DNA of 64,000 nucleotides from Parasphingopyxis lamellibrachiae (GCF_003385775.1 NZ_QRDP01000004.1:1473763-1537762), one strand, 5' to 3'. Shown: positions 48,158 through 57,442, counted from the stretch's first letter. Translations and numbers: made by a program. Notes: generated by a model not told the origin, from the letters alone.

Positions 48158-49021
48158 ATGCCGCGCGCCCAATTCATGCTCCTGTTCCTGGTCAGCATTG
48201 CGATGCTGGTCGCGCAATCGGGCTGTGCACATTTTGCACGTGAGCAGCTCTATGCGCCACCGGTCGGCCCCATCGCCATGCCGGAATGGGATGGAGCGGC
48301 ACCGCAGCGCGTTTCCGTCACGACGGAGGATGGGCTCGGTCTTGCAGGCCTCTATTGGCCTGCGACCAATGGCAATCAGGACATTATACTGGTCCTGCAC
48401 GGCAGGCGCGACAATGCGGGACGGATGGCCGGATATGTCCAGCGGATCGCAGCCAGTGGACGCGGTGTCCTTGTCGCCTCCTATCGAGGCTTCAATGACA
48501 ATCCGGGCTCGCCGACCGAGGCTGGCCTGGTTGCAGACGCCCGGGCCTTTTTCCGGTTCGCGCGCGAACAGGCGGGAAGCAATGCCGACGTATATGTCTT
48601 TGGCCATTCGCTTGGCGGCGCGGTGGCGATCCAGCTTGCCGCGCGAGAAGAGCTGGCGGGAGTCATAACATTGGCCACCTTCAGCGATCTTGATGAAGCG
48701 GCCCCCTATTTCAGCGAAATTTTTATTCCGGACAGCTGGGCGAGCATCGCCACGCTGGGCCGCGTCACAGAACCGATCCTTTTTATCCATGGAGCGGACG
48801 ACGATTATGTGGAGCCTGCCCATTCACGGCGTCTCTATGCGACAAGCTGTTCGCTCGCCGCCCTCGCCATCATCGCTGGGGTCCGGCATCGACCGAATAT
48901 CCGGTTGGTCGAACCGCTGCTCGTCGGCTGGATCGATGCGCTTGAAAACAGTCAGGGACGCGAAATTTCTATCGAGGGCACGGCCAGCTGGGAGAGCAAG
49001 GACGCATGCGCGACGCGCTGA
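48158..49021 (+). CDS. Exported alpha/beta hydrolase
   Basis: A 287-residue protein with an N-terminal hydrophobic signal (FMLLFLVSIAMLVAQSGC); the Cys could be lipidated, although the box QSGC is not canonical. The hydrolase part shows LVLHGRRDNAGRM, the nucleophile elbow VFGHSLGGAVAIQL and ILFIHGADDDYVEPAHSRRL with the acid residue. The fold matches the BEM46/YfhR group of serine hydrolases; substrate unknown. The ATG at 48158 is the start because the frame upstream overlaps the previous gene. It is 25 bases after the S12 hydrolase gene. Confidence 0.82.
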   Translation: MPRAQFMLLFLVSIAMLVAQSGCAHFAREQLYAPPVGPIAMPEWDGAAPQRVSVTTEDGLGLAGLYWPATNGNQDIILVLHGRRDNAGRMAGYVQRIAASGRGVLVASYRGFNDNPGSPTEAGLVADARAFFRFAREQAGSNADVYVFGHSLGGAVAIQLAAREELAGVITLATFSDLDEAAPYFSEIFIPDSWASIATLGRVTEPILFIHGADDDYVEPAHSRRLYATSCSLAALAIIAGVRHRPNIRLVEPLLVGWIDALENSQGREISIEGTASWESKDACATR

Positions 49022-49030
49022 CCGCGCCAT

Positions 49031-49759
49031 CTACAGTATCAGGCGGTGCGCCCTCAGCGCTTCATAATGAGGGCGGCAACGATCGGCGAGCGCGCGATAT
49101 TGGTCGGATATCTCGACCTTTCCGCGATCATCGCCTTCGAACCCCGTGCTCTGTTCGACCCTCCCATACCAATGCGGTGCCCATACGCCGTCCGTGTCCC
49201 GTGGTCCCTCTTCCCATTCGAGCATCGCCGGGTCCCAGGGAATGTCGAGCGCATCGCACAGTTTTTCCAGCATTAGTCCAGGTGCATCGAGGATATCCGC
49301 ACCTTCGACAACGGGCGGCGCATGGCCCAGCCGATCCGCCTCCATCCGGAAATAGAGGTGCAGCCGTTCCAGCCCCATATCCTCGAAGGAAACGGCCTCC
49401 ATCTTCTTCGCATAGCTGGCGATCATCCGCTCCGGATCGCGGATCAGGAATGCGTGCCGATGCGCAGTCAGGTCCTGTATTCCGACCGCCCCGACCATTT
49501 CAGAGGGCATATGCTTCTGATACCAGATAGCTTCACCACTAGCAGGATTGCCGTTCATCGCGCGGGCCACGGATCGCCAGTCGCAATCCATATCGGCAAT
49601 GATCGCGTCGGCCATCGGATGTTTGAACCCCGTGGCCTTCAAATAGGCCCCGTAAAATGGCTCGTCCGAAACCGTGCAGTCGGGCCGGCTGCCAAAGCTG
49701 CGCATCATTGCGGTCGAGATATTGCGCGGTCCCGACCACATTGCGATCCGGACGGTCAC
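49031..49759 (-). CDS. Sulfotransferase-family protein
   Basis: A 242-residue protein with the PAPS 5'-phosphosulfate loop motif SGPRNISTAMMRSFGSRPDC and the 3'-phosphate motif AFLIRDPERMIASYAKKMEA. This branch of the sulfotransferase fold is poorly studied. Its start overlaps the end of the upstream class IV aminotransferase gene by four bases (ATGA), so both are made from one message. No other sulfur gene is near. Confidence 0.82.
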   Translation of the reverse strand: MTVRIAMWSGPRNISTAMMRSFGSRPDCTVSDEPFYGAYLKATGFKHPMADAIIADMDCDWRSVARAMNGNPASGEAIWYQKHMPSEMVGAVGIQDLTAHRHAFLIRDPERMIASYAKKMEAVSFEDMGLERLHLYFRMEADRLGHAPPVVEGADILDAPGLMLEKLCDALDIPWDPAMLEWEEGPRDTDGVWAPHWYGRVEQSTGFEGDDRGKVEISDQYRALADRCRPHYEALRAHRLIL

Positions 49760-50679
49760 GGGCGCGACCGCGCAGCGGTGTCGGCAGCAAGGCGCGCGCC
49801 ATACAACTCCTGCAATCGTTTCACCATGGGCCCCCTGCCTTCCGTCATCCTGCGTCCGTCAACCTCGGTAACGGGAACGACTCCAGCGAAAGTACCAGTC
49901 ACAAAAGCCTCATCCGCTCCATAAACGTCGGTCAGCGAAAAATTCCTCTCGAACACCGGAATTCCGGCTTCGCGGCACAGGTTGACAACCGTGCTGCGGG
50001 TAATCCCTCCGAGGCAATAATCGCCGCTCGACGTCCACACTTCCCCCTTACGTACAATAAAGAAATGCGTAGAGTTGCAGGTCGCCACAAAACCTTGGGG
50101 ATCGAGCATCAGCGCTTCATCGGCACCCGCTTTGGTCGCCTGGATACAGGCCGTGATACAATTGAGTTTGGAATGCGAATTGAGCTTGGGATCCTGCACC
50201 GCGGGGTCGCCGCGCCTTACATGAACGGTAAACAGCCGGATGCCGTTTTCGACCGTCGCCGGCAGAGGCTCCTTATATTCGGGTACGATGACTATGGTTG
50301 CCGGGGACACCACGACGCGCGGGTCCTGATATGGGGTCGAGCGAATACCGCGCGTCACCATCAGGCGGATATGCACGCCTTCGGAATCGCCATTGGCATC
50401 GATTGTTTCGTAGAGTCTCCGTTCAAGTGCTTCCCGGTCGATCCCGATATCCATGTCGATCGCCTTGGCGCCTTCGAACAGCCGGTCCATATGCTGGTCG
50501 AGAAAGGCAATCCGGCCCTGATGAACGCGTAGCCCCTCCCAAATGCCGTCGCCCAGCATGAAACCGGAATCGAACACCGATACCATTGCTTCGGCACGTG
50601 GCAGGATATCTCCATTGATATTGATCAGGATCGCCGCATTGCGCGGGTCCTCGCGATAGTCGTGTGTTCCCTTGCCCAT
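49756..50679 (-). CDS. Class IV (fold-type IV) PLP aminotransferase
   Basis: A 307-residue aminotransferase of the branched-chain/D-amino-acid/ADC-lyase fold. Motifs: SVFDSGFMLGDGIWEGLRVH, LDQHMDRLFEGAKAIDM, VIRLMVTRG-like HIRLMVTRGIRSTPYQD and STHFFIVRKGEVWTS with GGITRSTVVNLCREAGI. The PLP lysine is probably the one in SHSKLN, though alignment there is uncertain. The start is the ATG at 50679. Coupled to a sulfotransferase gene; possible products are branched-chain amino acids, D-amino acids or keto acids. Confidence 0.88.
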   Translation of the reverse strand: MGKGTHDYREDPRNAAILININGDILPRAEAMVSVFDSGFMLGDGIWEGLRVHQGRIAFLDQHMDRLFEGAKAIDMDIGIDREALERRLYETIDANGDSEGVHIRLMVTRGIRSTPYQDPRVVVSPATIVIVPEYKEPLPATVENGIRLFTVHVRRGDPAVQDPKLNSHSKLNCITACIQATKAGADEALMLDPQGFVATCNSTHFFIVRKGEVWTSSGDYCLGGITRSTVVNLCREAGIPVFERNFSLTDVYGADEAFVTGTFAGVVPVTEVDGRRMTEGRGPMVKRLQELYGARLAADTAARSRP

Positions 50680-50759
50680 CGTTGCGCTATAGGCGGCGGC
50701 AGCCCGCCATTCCAAGCAAAAACGAGCCCCAAAAACACGCACCGGGCGTTTGTTCCGTC

Positions 50760-50809
50760 GACTCGACCCGAGTCGCCAACGATTCATCGCGGCTGGGTTC
50801 GATAGATTC
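50760..50809. promoter_or_regulatory. Cluster of four GANTC sites upstream of the M23-bactofilin genes
   Basis: GACTC at 50760-50764, GAGTC at 50770-50774, GATTC at 50781-50785 and GATTC at 50805-50809 lie in the 189-base space between the divergent aminotransferase and M23 peptidase genes. GANTC is the target of the cell-cycle methylase CcrM, and such clusters in alphaproteobacteria mark GcrA/CcrM-controlled promoters. Confidence 0.5.
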
Positions 50810-50868
50810 GCTGTTTCAGCATTTTGTTGCTAGCGGGACTTCACAAATTTCAATTCACAGGGTTGCAC

Positions 50869-52032
50869 GTGTCTAGAAATCTAAAGGAAGGCCCGAGCCT
50901 ATGGTCTCGGTTCAAGGGCCTTTTTCCTGACCATGAGCTGCATATCCGCTCCGGCGGTAAGCTGCGCTTTTTCAGGATTTCCAGTAAGTTACAGATCAGG
51001 GTCGTGTCGATCGCGGCTTTGGGAGCCTTCACCTGGCTGGCCGTGACATTGGTCATGGTCGGGCTTCAGGTAAAGGGTGCGAGCGACCGAATCGCACTTG
51101 ACCAACGCGAACAGCACGTCATCCAAACCGAAGCGCGCGTCGCCGAGTATCGCGGCTCGGTTGAAGATCAGGTTGCGCGCGTCGAGCAGCGCCAGGCAGT
51201 TCTCGACGCGCTTGTCCGGCGGCATTTCGGCAATCTTGATATCGAAGACGGCGATGCGGCTGCGACCGAAGACGGCGCGGACGCCGACGAAACCGGCGCC
51301 GCCATTCCCGAAGCGGCCGCCCTGCAGGCACTCGAACAACATCAGGTCGCTTTTGCCCGTGCATTGCGCGGTGCGGTTGAAGCCCGCACGCGGCAGACGG
51401 CAGAGGCCATTCGCGGATTCGGCTTCGACCCACGCGCGATGAGCCGTCAGGCCCAGGGCGGCCCGCTGCAGCCGGTGCACACGGCGATAACCGAAAATGG
51501 CGCCATAGACAGCGAGATCGCCGATCTCGAGATTGCCCTGAACCGCCTGGCCGTGATGGAGCTTTCGCTGCGCGCAATTCCCTCTGCCCAGCCGACCGCC
51601 TATGGCTCGATGAGCAGCCCTTTTGGCCTGCGCCGCGACCCGTTCACGCGGGGCCGCGCAATGCATAACGGGATCGATTTCCGCGGCACCACCGGCCAGG
51701 GTATATTGGCTACCGGCCCGGGCCGCGTGAGTTTTGCGGGTTGGAAAGGCGGCTATGGTCGCTGCATCGAAATCGATCATGGCGCCGGCGTGGTAACGCG
51801 TTATGCGCATCTTTCGGGTATCGACGTCGAAGTCGGTCAGGAAGTCAGCCGGGGGAACAGGATCGGCAGAATGGGCAGCTCAGGCCGTTCCACTGCCACT
51901 CATCTGCACTATGAAGTGCGAATCAACGGCCGGGCGGTAAATCCCCGGCCCCTATTGGAGGCAGACCGCGATGTTCTCGAGATCCAATCCGTCGCCGAAA
52001 GAAGAAATGGCGATCCCGTCGAGCGCGGATAA
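50869..52032 (+). CDS. M23-family metallopeptidase, membrane anchored
   Basis: A 387-residue protein: a cytoplasmic N-terminus, one transmembrane helix at about residues 45-67, a coiled coil to about 115, an acidic stretch, then an M23 (LytM) domain. All four functional residues are there: His266 and Asp270 (HNGIDF) and His347 (HLHYE) for zinc, and His314 (RYAHLS) plus His345 for catalysis. It should cut peptidoglycan cross-bridges. The GTG at 50869 is chosen as the start; no ATG gives a better one. The bactofilin gene begins inside its 3' end, the standard M23-bactofilin pair that controls cell shape. Confidence 0.88.
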   Translation: MSRNLKEGPSLWSRFKGLFPDHELHIRSGGKLRFFRISSKLQIRVVSIAALGAFTWLAVTLVMVGLQVKGASDRIALDQREQHVIQTEARVAEYRGSVEDQVARVEQRQAVLDALVRRHFGNLDIEDGDAAATEDGADADETGAAIPEAAALQALEQHQVAFARALRGAVEARTRQTAEAIRGFGFDPRAMSRQAQGGPLQPVHTAITENGAIDSEIADLEIALNRLAVMELSLRAIPSAQPTAYGSMSSPFGLRRDPFTRGRAMHNGIDFRGTTGQGILATGPGRVSFAGWKGGYGRCIEIDHGAGVVTRYAHLSGIDVEVGQEVSRGNRIGRMGSSGRSTATHLHYEVRINGRAVNPRPLLEADRDVLEIQSVAERRNGDPVERG

Positions 52033-52438
52033 CCGGTCGACCTTTTCGGTCATCGGCTCGGACGTCACCGTCACGGGCGATATAGACGCTTCTGTCGACC
52101 TGCATGTCGATGGCCGGATCGAGGGCGATATCCGCTGCGCGACGCTGGTCCAGGCGAATAACAGCACGGTCAAGGGCAATGTCAGTGCCGAACAGGCCCG
52201 CATCGCCGGACGCGTAGAAGGCTCCATCACCGCCAAGGAGCTGATCGTCGAAGCATCGGCCAAGGTGATCGGCGATGTCACCTATGAAAAGCTGAGCATC
52301 GAAACAGGCGGCCATGTCGAAGGCAGCTTCCGGTATAAAAGCGCTGGTACACTCCAGAAGGACGACCCCAAGGATGCGTCGCTGAAGCTGGTCGACGAAG
52401 CGCCCGCCACCAAGCCGACCCAGACTTCGGCGCTTTAG
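51971..52438 (+). CDS. Bactofilin
   Basis: A 155-residue polymer-forming cytoskeletal protein. The central beta-helix shows the repeating pattern DLHVDGRIEGDIRCATLVQA, VKGNVSAEQARIAGRVEGSI and VEASAKVIGDVTYEKLSIET, with disordered ends. Bactofilins form nucleotide-independent filaments that place peptidoglycan hydrolases such as the M23 protein encoded upstream. The reading frame overlaps the M23 gene by 62 bases in another phase; this is common for the pair. Confidence 0.93.
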   Translation: MFSRSNPSPKEEMAIPSSADNRSTFSVIGSDVTVTGDIDASVDLHVDGRIEGDIRCATLVQANNSTVKGNVSAEQARIAGRVEGSITAKELIVEASAKVIGDVTYEKLSIETGGHVEGSFRYKSAGTLQKDDPKDASLKLVDEAPATKPTQTSAL

Positions 52439-52474
52439 CTTTCGGCAGAGACGCGCCTCTGCCAGACATACAAC

Positions 52475-53875
52475 CTACATATGAATGACGCGGCCATAGG
52501 CGTCGAGTACGCTTTCGTGCATCATCTCGCTCAGCGTTGGATGCGGGAAGACGGTTTCCATCAGCTCCGCCTCGGTCGTCTCGAGCTGGCGCGCAACGGC
52601 ATAGCCCTGGATCAGCTCCGTCACTTCCGCGCCGATCATATGCGCGCCCAATAGCTCACCCGTTTTTTCATCGAACACGGTTTTAACGAAGCCCTCCGCC
52701 TCGCCCAGCGCAATCGCCTTGCCATTGCCGATAAAAGGGAAGTTGCCGACTTTGACCTTGTGCCCGGCCTCTTTCGCCTGCGCTTCGGTTAGCCCGACAG
52801 ACGCGACCTGCGGCCGCGAATAGGTGCAACCCGGGATATTGCCCGTCTCGAAGGCGTGCGGGTTTTCGCCCGCCAGCTTCTCGACGGCAACGACGCCTTC
52901 ATGGCTCGCCTTGTGTGCAAGCCAGGGCGGGCCCGTCACGTCGCCGATGGCGAGAATGCCCTCGACATTGGTCCGGCCGAAGCCGTCCACCTCGATATGG
53001 CCGTTCTTGCCGGTCTTCACGCCCAGCGCGTCGATGCCCGTGTCCTCGGTGTTCGGGACGATGCCGATGGCGACGATGGCGTGGCTGAATTCGCTTTCCG
53101 CGACCTTGCCCTTGGCGTCCTTGATCGCGGCTTTGACCGATTTCGCACCGGCCTCCAGCTTTTCGACGCCCGCGCCGGTCATGATGGTCATGCCCTGCTT
53201 TTTGAGCGCCTTCAGCATATGCTTCGAAACATCCTCGTCCTCGACCGGCAGGATGCGCGGCAGCATTTCGACGATCGTCACCTCGGCGCCCATATCCGAA
53301 TAGAAGCTGGCGAATTCGACGCCGATCGCGCCCGAGCCGATGACCAATAATTTCGACGGTACCTCTTCGGGCACCATGGCGTGGCGATAGGTCCAGATGC
53401 GCTTGCCGTCCGCCTTGGCGAACGGCAGATCGCGGGCCCGCGCGCCGGTCGCGATCATGATGGATTTCGCGGAAAGCTCGATCGTCTTGCCGTCCTCGGT
53501 TTTGACGGTCAGCTTCCCCTTGGCCGTGATCGTGCCGAAGCCTTCATGCACATCGACCTTGTTCTTCTTCATCAACCCGGTGACGCCCTGGTTGAGCTGC
53601 CCTGCCACCTTGCGCGAGCGCTCGACGACCTTGGCGAGATCGAAGCCCGTCTTCTCCGCCTTCAGCCCATAGGCCTCGGCATGGGTCATATAATGATAGA
53701 TTTCGGACGTGCGGAGCAACGCCTTGGTCGGGATGCACCCCCAGTTGAGACAGATCCCGCCCAGCTTCTCCCGCTCGACGATCGCCACCTTCATGCCCAA
53801 CTGCGAAGCCCGGATCGCCGCGACATAGCCGCCGGGGCCGGAACCGAGGATTATGAGATCGTATTGGTTAGTCAT
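52475..53875 (-). CDS. lpdA: Dihydrolipoyl dehydrogenase
   Basis: A 466-residue flavoprotein. FAD-binding motif GSGPGGYVAAIRASQLG, redox disulfide GGICLNWGCIPTKALL (Cys42, Cys47), an NAD domain and the C-terminal FPHPTLSEMMHE with the catalytic His. It is the E3 component reoxidising lipoyl groups of 2-oxoacid dehydrogenases. Its start shares one base with the E2 gene stop, so it is the E3 of this PDH complex. Confidence 0.97.
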   Translation of the reverse strand: MTNQYDLIILGSGPGGYVAAIRASQLGMKVAIVEREKLGGICLNWGCIPTKALLRTSEIYHYMTHAEAYGLKAEKTGFDLAKVVERSRKVAGQLNQGVTGLMKKNKVDVHEGFGTITAKGKLTVKTEDGKTIELSAKSIMIATGARARDLPFAKADGKRIWTYRHAMVPEEVPSKLLVIGSGAIGVEFASFYSDMGAEVTIVEMLPRILPVEDEDVSKHMLKALKKQGMTIMTGAGVEKLEAGAKSVKAAIKDAKGKVAESEFSHAIVAIGIVPNTEDTGIDALGVKTGKNGHIEVDGFGRTNVEGILAIGDVTGPPWLAHKASHEGVVAVEKLAGENPHAFETGNIPGCTYSRPQVASVGLTEAQAKEAGHKVKVGNFPFIGNGKAIALGEAEGFVKTVFDEKTGELLGAHMIGAEVTELIQGYAVARQLETTEAELMETVFPHPTLSEMMHESVLDAYGRVIHM

Positions 53876-55134
53876 TATGCGAGCATCCCCAACGGATTTT
53901 CCACGAGCTGCTTGAACGCCTGCATAAGCTGGGCGCCGTCCGCGCCGTCGATGGCGCGATGGTCGAAGCTGCCGGTGGCGCTCATCACGGTTGCGATTTG
54001 CAAGGACTCATTGACCACATAGGGCCGTTTCTCGCCCGCGCCGATCGCCATGATCATGCCCTGGGGCGGATTGATGACAGCGTCGAACTGTTTGATGCCG
54101 AACATGCCCATATTGGAAATGCTCGCCGTGCCGCCCTGATATTCGTGCGGCTGGAGCTTGCCCTCCTTCGCGCGGCCGGCGAGCTCCTTCACCTCGGCCG
54201 AGATGGCGGACAGCGATTTCTCGTTCGCGCCCGTCACGATCGGCGTGATCAGGCCGCCCGGGATGCTGACCGCCACGGCGATATCGGCGCGGTGATAGCT
54301 GATCAGCTGGTCGCCCGCGAAGGATACATTGCATTTCGGCACCTGCATCAGCGAGGCGGCGAGCGCCTTGATCAAAAGGTCGTTGACCGAGAGTTTTATG
54401 TCGCGCGGTTCGAGCGACGCGTTGAGCTGTTTGCGCAGATCGAGCAGCGCATCGAGCTGGATATCGACGGTGAGATAGATATGCGGAACGGTCTGCTTCG
54501 CCTCGGTCAGGCGGCGCGCGATCGTCTTGCGCATATTGGAGAGTTTTTCCGTCTCATGCGGGATATCGCCGGCATCGACGGGCGCGGATGCGGGCGCTGC
54601 CGCAGCCCCGCCTTCGAGCGCGGCCTCGATATCGGCCTTGACGATCCGGCCCCTTGGCCCGCTCCCTGAAAGCTGCGCCAGATCGAGGCCGTTCTGTTCG
54701 GCAAGACGGCGGGCCAGCGGGCTCGCCGCGATGCGATCGCCGTCGCCGGATGGCGCGGCGGGCGCGGGAGCCGGCGCCGCCACTTTCGCAGGAGCCGCCG
54801 GAGCGGACGCTGGCTCAGCGGCGGGTGCCTCTTCCTTCTTCTTCGCCGGGGCTTCCGATTTCGCCGGAGCTTCGATGCTCGCCGCATCCTCGCCTTCCTC
54901 GGCAATGATCGCGATAACCGTGCCGACCTGCACTTCGTCCGTGCCTTCAGGAATCAGGATCTTCGCCAGCACGCCTTCATCGACCGCTTCGAATTCCATC
55001 GTCGCCTTGTCGGTCTCAATCTCAGCCATGATATCGCCCGAGCTGATCTCATCGCCTTCCTTGACCAGCCATTTGGCCAGTGTCCCTTCTTCCATGGTCG
55101 GCGAGAGGGCAGGCATTTTGAGTTCAATCGGCAT
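53875..55134 (-). CDS. pdhC: Pyruvate dehydrogenase E2 (dihydrolipoamide acetyltransferase)
   Basis: A 419-residue E2. Residues 1-76 are a lipoyl domain with the lipoylated Lys43 in [11 protein letters not shown]; an Ala/Pro/Lys linker follows; a peripheral-subunit-binding domain lies at about 130-168 ([20 protein letters not shown]); the catalytic domain ends with the [20 protein letters not shown] motif. The protein transfers acetyl from lipoyl to CoA. The E1 genes are not in the window. The lpdA gene is coupled by a one-base overlap. Confidence 0.95.
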   Translation of the reverse strand: MPIELKMPALSPTMEEGTLAKWLVKEGDEISSGDIMAEIETDKATMEFEAVDEGVLAKILIPEGTDEVQVGTVIAIIAEEGEDAASIEAPAKSEAPAKKKEEAPAAEPASAPAAPAKVAAPAPAPAAPSGDGDRIAASPLARRLAEQNGLDLAQLSGSGPRGRIVKADIEAALEGGAAAAPASAPVDAGDIPHETEKLSNMRKTIARRLTEAKQTVPHIYLTVDIQLDALLDLRKQLNASLEPRDIKLSVNDLLIKALAASLMQVPKCNVSFAGDQLISYHRADIAVAVSIPGGLITPIVTGANEKSLSAISAEVKELAGRAKEGKLQPHEYQGGTASISNMGMFGIKQFDAVINPPQGMIMAIGAGEKRPYVVNESLQIATVMSATGSFDHRAIDGADGAQLMQAFKQLVENPLGMLA

Positions 55135-55163
55135 GGTTTGTCCCTGACTTCATAGGTCGGTAT

Positions 55164-55583
55164 CTATTTGAGCAATCCATGCCGCGCCGCCCAGCGCGCG
55201 TAAAGAGCCAAGAGGATCTGGATCGCTATCAAAATGAGGGAGAAAACGACGCCGAACGTGCCATAGGCTGTGATTCCGTCGGCGAACGGCAGGTCATAGC
55301 CAAGAAAGCCTATCGCCATCATCACGGCGGTGGCCCAGAAGGCGCGCTCGGCCATCACACGGCGGAGCAACAGCAGAGCGGCCGCAATCACACCGAGAAA
55401 CACGCTGGTCGTCCAGAGCAGGCGCCGCCATTCGGGAAATGCCTCGATCATCGACAGCATCTGCGGCGGGAACTGGGCAAGATAATCCTGATTGAGGGTC
55501 AGCGTCATGTAGAGGTCGTAAAGGCCCGTCAGACTCCACAGCAACGCGAGCACACTGACGATCCAGAAAATTCCGTTGCGCAT
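55164..55583 (-). CDS. Small four-helix membrane protein of unknown function
   Basis: A 139-residue membrane protein with hydrophobic segments near residues 5-25 (IFWIVSVLALLWSLTGLYDL), 54-75, 80-100 and 110-130. It has no motif I recognise beyond an acid-free hydrophobic core. The ATG at 55583 follows a GGGAGG site; the frame stays open upstream. It lies 29 bases upstream of the PDH E2 gene and may be expressed with it. Confidence 0.6.
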   Translation of the reverse strand: MRNGIFWIVSVLALLWSLTGLYDLYMTLTLNQDYLAQFPPQMLSMIEAFPEWRRLLWTTSVFLGVIAAALLLLRRVMAERAFWATAVMMAIGFLGYDLPFADGITAYGTFGVVFSLILIAIQILLALYARWAARHGLLK

Positions 55584-55720
55584 GGAGCGCGCCCTCCCAA
55601 GATATTTTCGGCGGTTACCGTAGCGGCGAAACGCGGCCAGGAACAGCCTGAACGATGCCCGCCCGCTTGCCAGCCCGATCATATTCCCCCAATCTTCCTA
55701 TCGATAGGGGGAGGGTCGCG

Positions 55721-56176
55721 ATGCGGACCTATTTGGTAGTGATCGACGAAACACCGGAAGCGCGCGCGGCACTGCACTATGCGGCCGTGCGGGCCATCCG
55801 GCTTGGCCGGACCGTAGAGATCGTCGCATTGATCCCGCCACAGGAATTCGTGAACTGGGCAGCCGTCGAGGCGACCTTCGAGGAAGAGGCGCAATTGCGC
55901 GCGGAAGCCGCTGTTGCCCAGGCGGCCGGCGAACTGGTCGAGGCGACGGGTGTGCACCCCAAGATTGTCGTGAAACGAGGGGACCCGGTGAAGATGGTGC
56001 GTGAGGCCATTGACGAGAGCGAGAATATCGCCGGTATCATGCTGGGGGCCGCCGCGGAGGGACCACCCGGCCCGCTCGTTGCCCATTTTGCCGGTAGTGT
56101 CGCCGGCCAGCTGCCCTGCCCGGTCATCATCGTGCCCGGCGCGTTGAGCTTCGAGGAACTGGAGCGGCTCGGCTAG
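55721..56176 (+). CDS. Universal stress protein-family protein
   Basis: A 151-residue UspA-fold protein with RTYLVVIDETPEARAALHYA at the start and the ATP-binding glycine motif GAAAEGPPGPLVAHFAGSVA followed by PCPVIIVPG at the end. UspA-type proteins bind ATP and accumulate under stress or low oxygen. A GGGGGAGGG site precedes the ATG at 55721. It is divergent from the membrane-protein gene and convergent with the RcnB-like gene. Confidence 0.85.
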   Translation: MRTYLVVIDETPEARAALHYAAVRAIRLGRTVEIVALIPPQEFVNWAAVEATFEEEAQLRAEAAVAQAAGELVEATGVHPKIVVKRGDPVKMVREAIDESENIAGIMLGAAAEGPPGPLVAHFAGSVAGQLPCPVIIVPGALSFEELERLG

Positions 56177-56218
56177 GCAAGCCGCGCCTGCGCCTTCATC
56201 CAGGCCGCGCAATTGAAA

Positions 56219-56248
56219 AAGGGCGGCAGGATCGCTCCCACCGCCCTT
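56219..56248 (-). terminator. Terminator after the RcnB/glycine-zipper gene
   Basis: On the minus strand AAGGGCGG pairs with CCGCCCTT over eight bases and is followed by TTTC. It lies between the convergent USP and RcnB-like genes and probably serves both, most clearly the minus-strand gene. Confidence 0.6.
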
Positions 56249-56287
56249 CCTTGCCCCTTGCTCCCCCCCGGGAGCAGAGAAGCTGGC

Positions 56288-57442
56288 CTACCGGCAATTG
56301 CAACTGCGTGCCTGCCTGGCCGGCCGGGCCGCACGGCGCGCCCTGCGACGCGGTGCGACATATTCGACTTCCTCTTCGATGAAGGTTGTCGTTGTGGTGG
56401 TTGTCGCCGGAGCGGAGTTCAGAACGATGGTCGTCGTGGCGCTCTGGGACACGCCGTTGGAATGATTGACCGCATAGGTGCCCGGGCCGCTCACGCCAAT
56501 ATGCGTCTGAACAGGCGGCACCTGCTGGACGGGCGGATACTCGATATAGCGTTCTTCCGTCCGGTAGCCGCGATCATAATCGGTGCCATATTCCATCTGC
56601 GGAGCGGCCGGCGGGTAATAATCGCCGCGACCGACATATTCCGGAACGGGACCGCGATAATAATGTCGCCGCTCTTCGGAATAGCGGGAGTCCGCATGGT
56701 GACGATCATGGCGGTCGCCACGATAGCGCCCCTCACGGTAACGCCGGTCATAACGGTCGGAACGTCCGGCTTCGCTGCCGATCACACCGCCCGCTATGGC
56801 GCCAACGGCGCCGCCGATAATCGTACCTTCCGTACGATTGCCACGGCCGGCAATCCGGTTTCCGGCAATCCCACCGACAATGCCGCCAATGACAGCGCCT
56901 GCCGCCGCATCGCCCGAACTACCGCGGCGCCGGTCATCATAATAGCGTCGGTCGTCATAGTAGCGACGATCGTCGTAGGTGCGACCATCGTCACCATAAT
57001 AACCGCCACCCCCATCATAGCGCACGCCATAGCGTTGGTCGGCAATTTGACCCCGCCCGTCGACCAGATAGGCATCGTCATAATAGCGTACCCAGCGATA
57101 ACCGCTGCGGGGCTGGACCAGACCGTATCTCGGATAGTTCACCACATAATAGCGGGGCGCGAGAAAATAGCTGGGCAGGAACCCGCCGGCAAAGAAGCGC
57201 GTACCGCGGTTGAAGCGACCGCCTCCGCGCCAAACGCGCGTCCTGCCATAACTGCCGCCGCGCGTACCATGACGACCACGCATGCCATGACCGCCACGAT
57301 TGCCTCTCATGCCGCGCATAGCCTGGGTCGCAAGGGCAACGCCCGCAGCGGATGAACTTGCTCCGGAGTCGGTCTGTGCCTGCGCCGTCACCGGAATCAT
57401 CGTCATGGACGCCATAAGGCCCAGAAAAGCTAAGCTACGCAT
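56288..57442 (-). CDS. Exported protein with RcnB-like segment and glycine-zipper domain
   Basis: A 384-residue secreted protein. The signal peptide is residues 1-22 (AFLGLMASMTMIPVTAQAQ). An RcnB-type motif (SGYRWVRYYDDAYLVDGRG) lies near residue 120, and a glycine zipper (AAAGAVIGGIVGGIAGNRIA and TIIGGAVGAIAGGVIGSEAG) in the middle of the protein. Between and after them are Arg/Tyr/Asp repeats (DDRRYYDDRRYYDDRR). RcnB helps Ni/Co homeostasis and glycine zippers mark outer-membrane-associated proteins; both parts are common in sphingomonads but the combined function is unknown. The ATG at 57442 has GGAAGGG before it. Confidence 0.7.
   Translation of the reverse strand: MRSLAFLGLMASMTMIPVTAQAQTDSGASSSAAGVALATQAMRGMRGNRGGHGMRGRHGTRGGSYGRTRVWRGGGRFNRGTRFFAGGFLPSYFLAPRYYVVNYPRYGLVQPRSGYRWVRYYDDAYLVDGRGQIADQRYGVRYDGGGGYYGDDGRTYDDRRYYDDRRYYDDRRRGSSGDAAAGAVIGGIVGGIAGNRIAGRGNRTEGTIIGGAVGAIAGGVIGSEAGRSDRYDRRYREGRYRGDRHDRHHADSRYSEERRHYYRGPVPEYVGRGDYYPPAAPQMEYGTDYDRGYRTEERYIEYPPVQQVPPVQTHIGVSGPGTYAVNHSNGVSQSATTTIVLNSAPATTTTTTTFIEEEVEYVAPRRRARRAARPARQARSCNCR

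Noticed and set aside
56930-57000. Repeated GTCGTCATAATAGC-type units
   Set aside because: They encode DDRRYY repeats in the RcnB-like protein and are not CRISPR or a mobile element.
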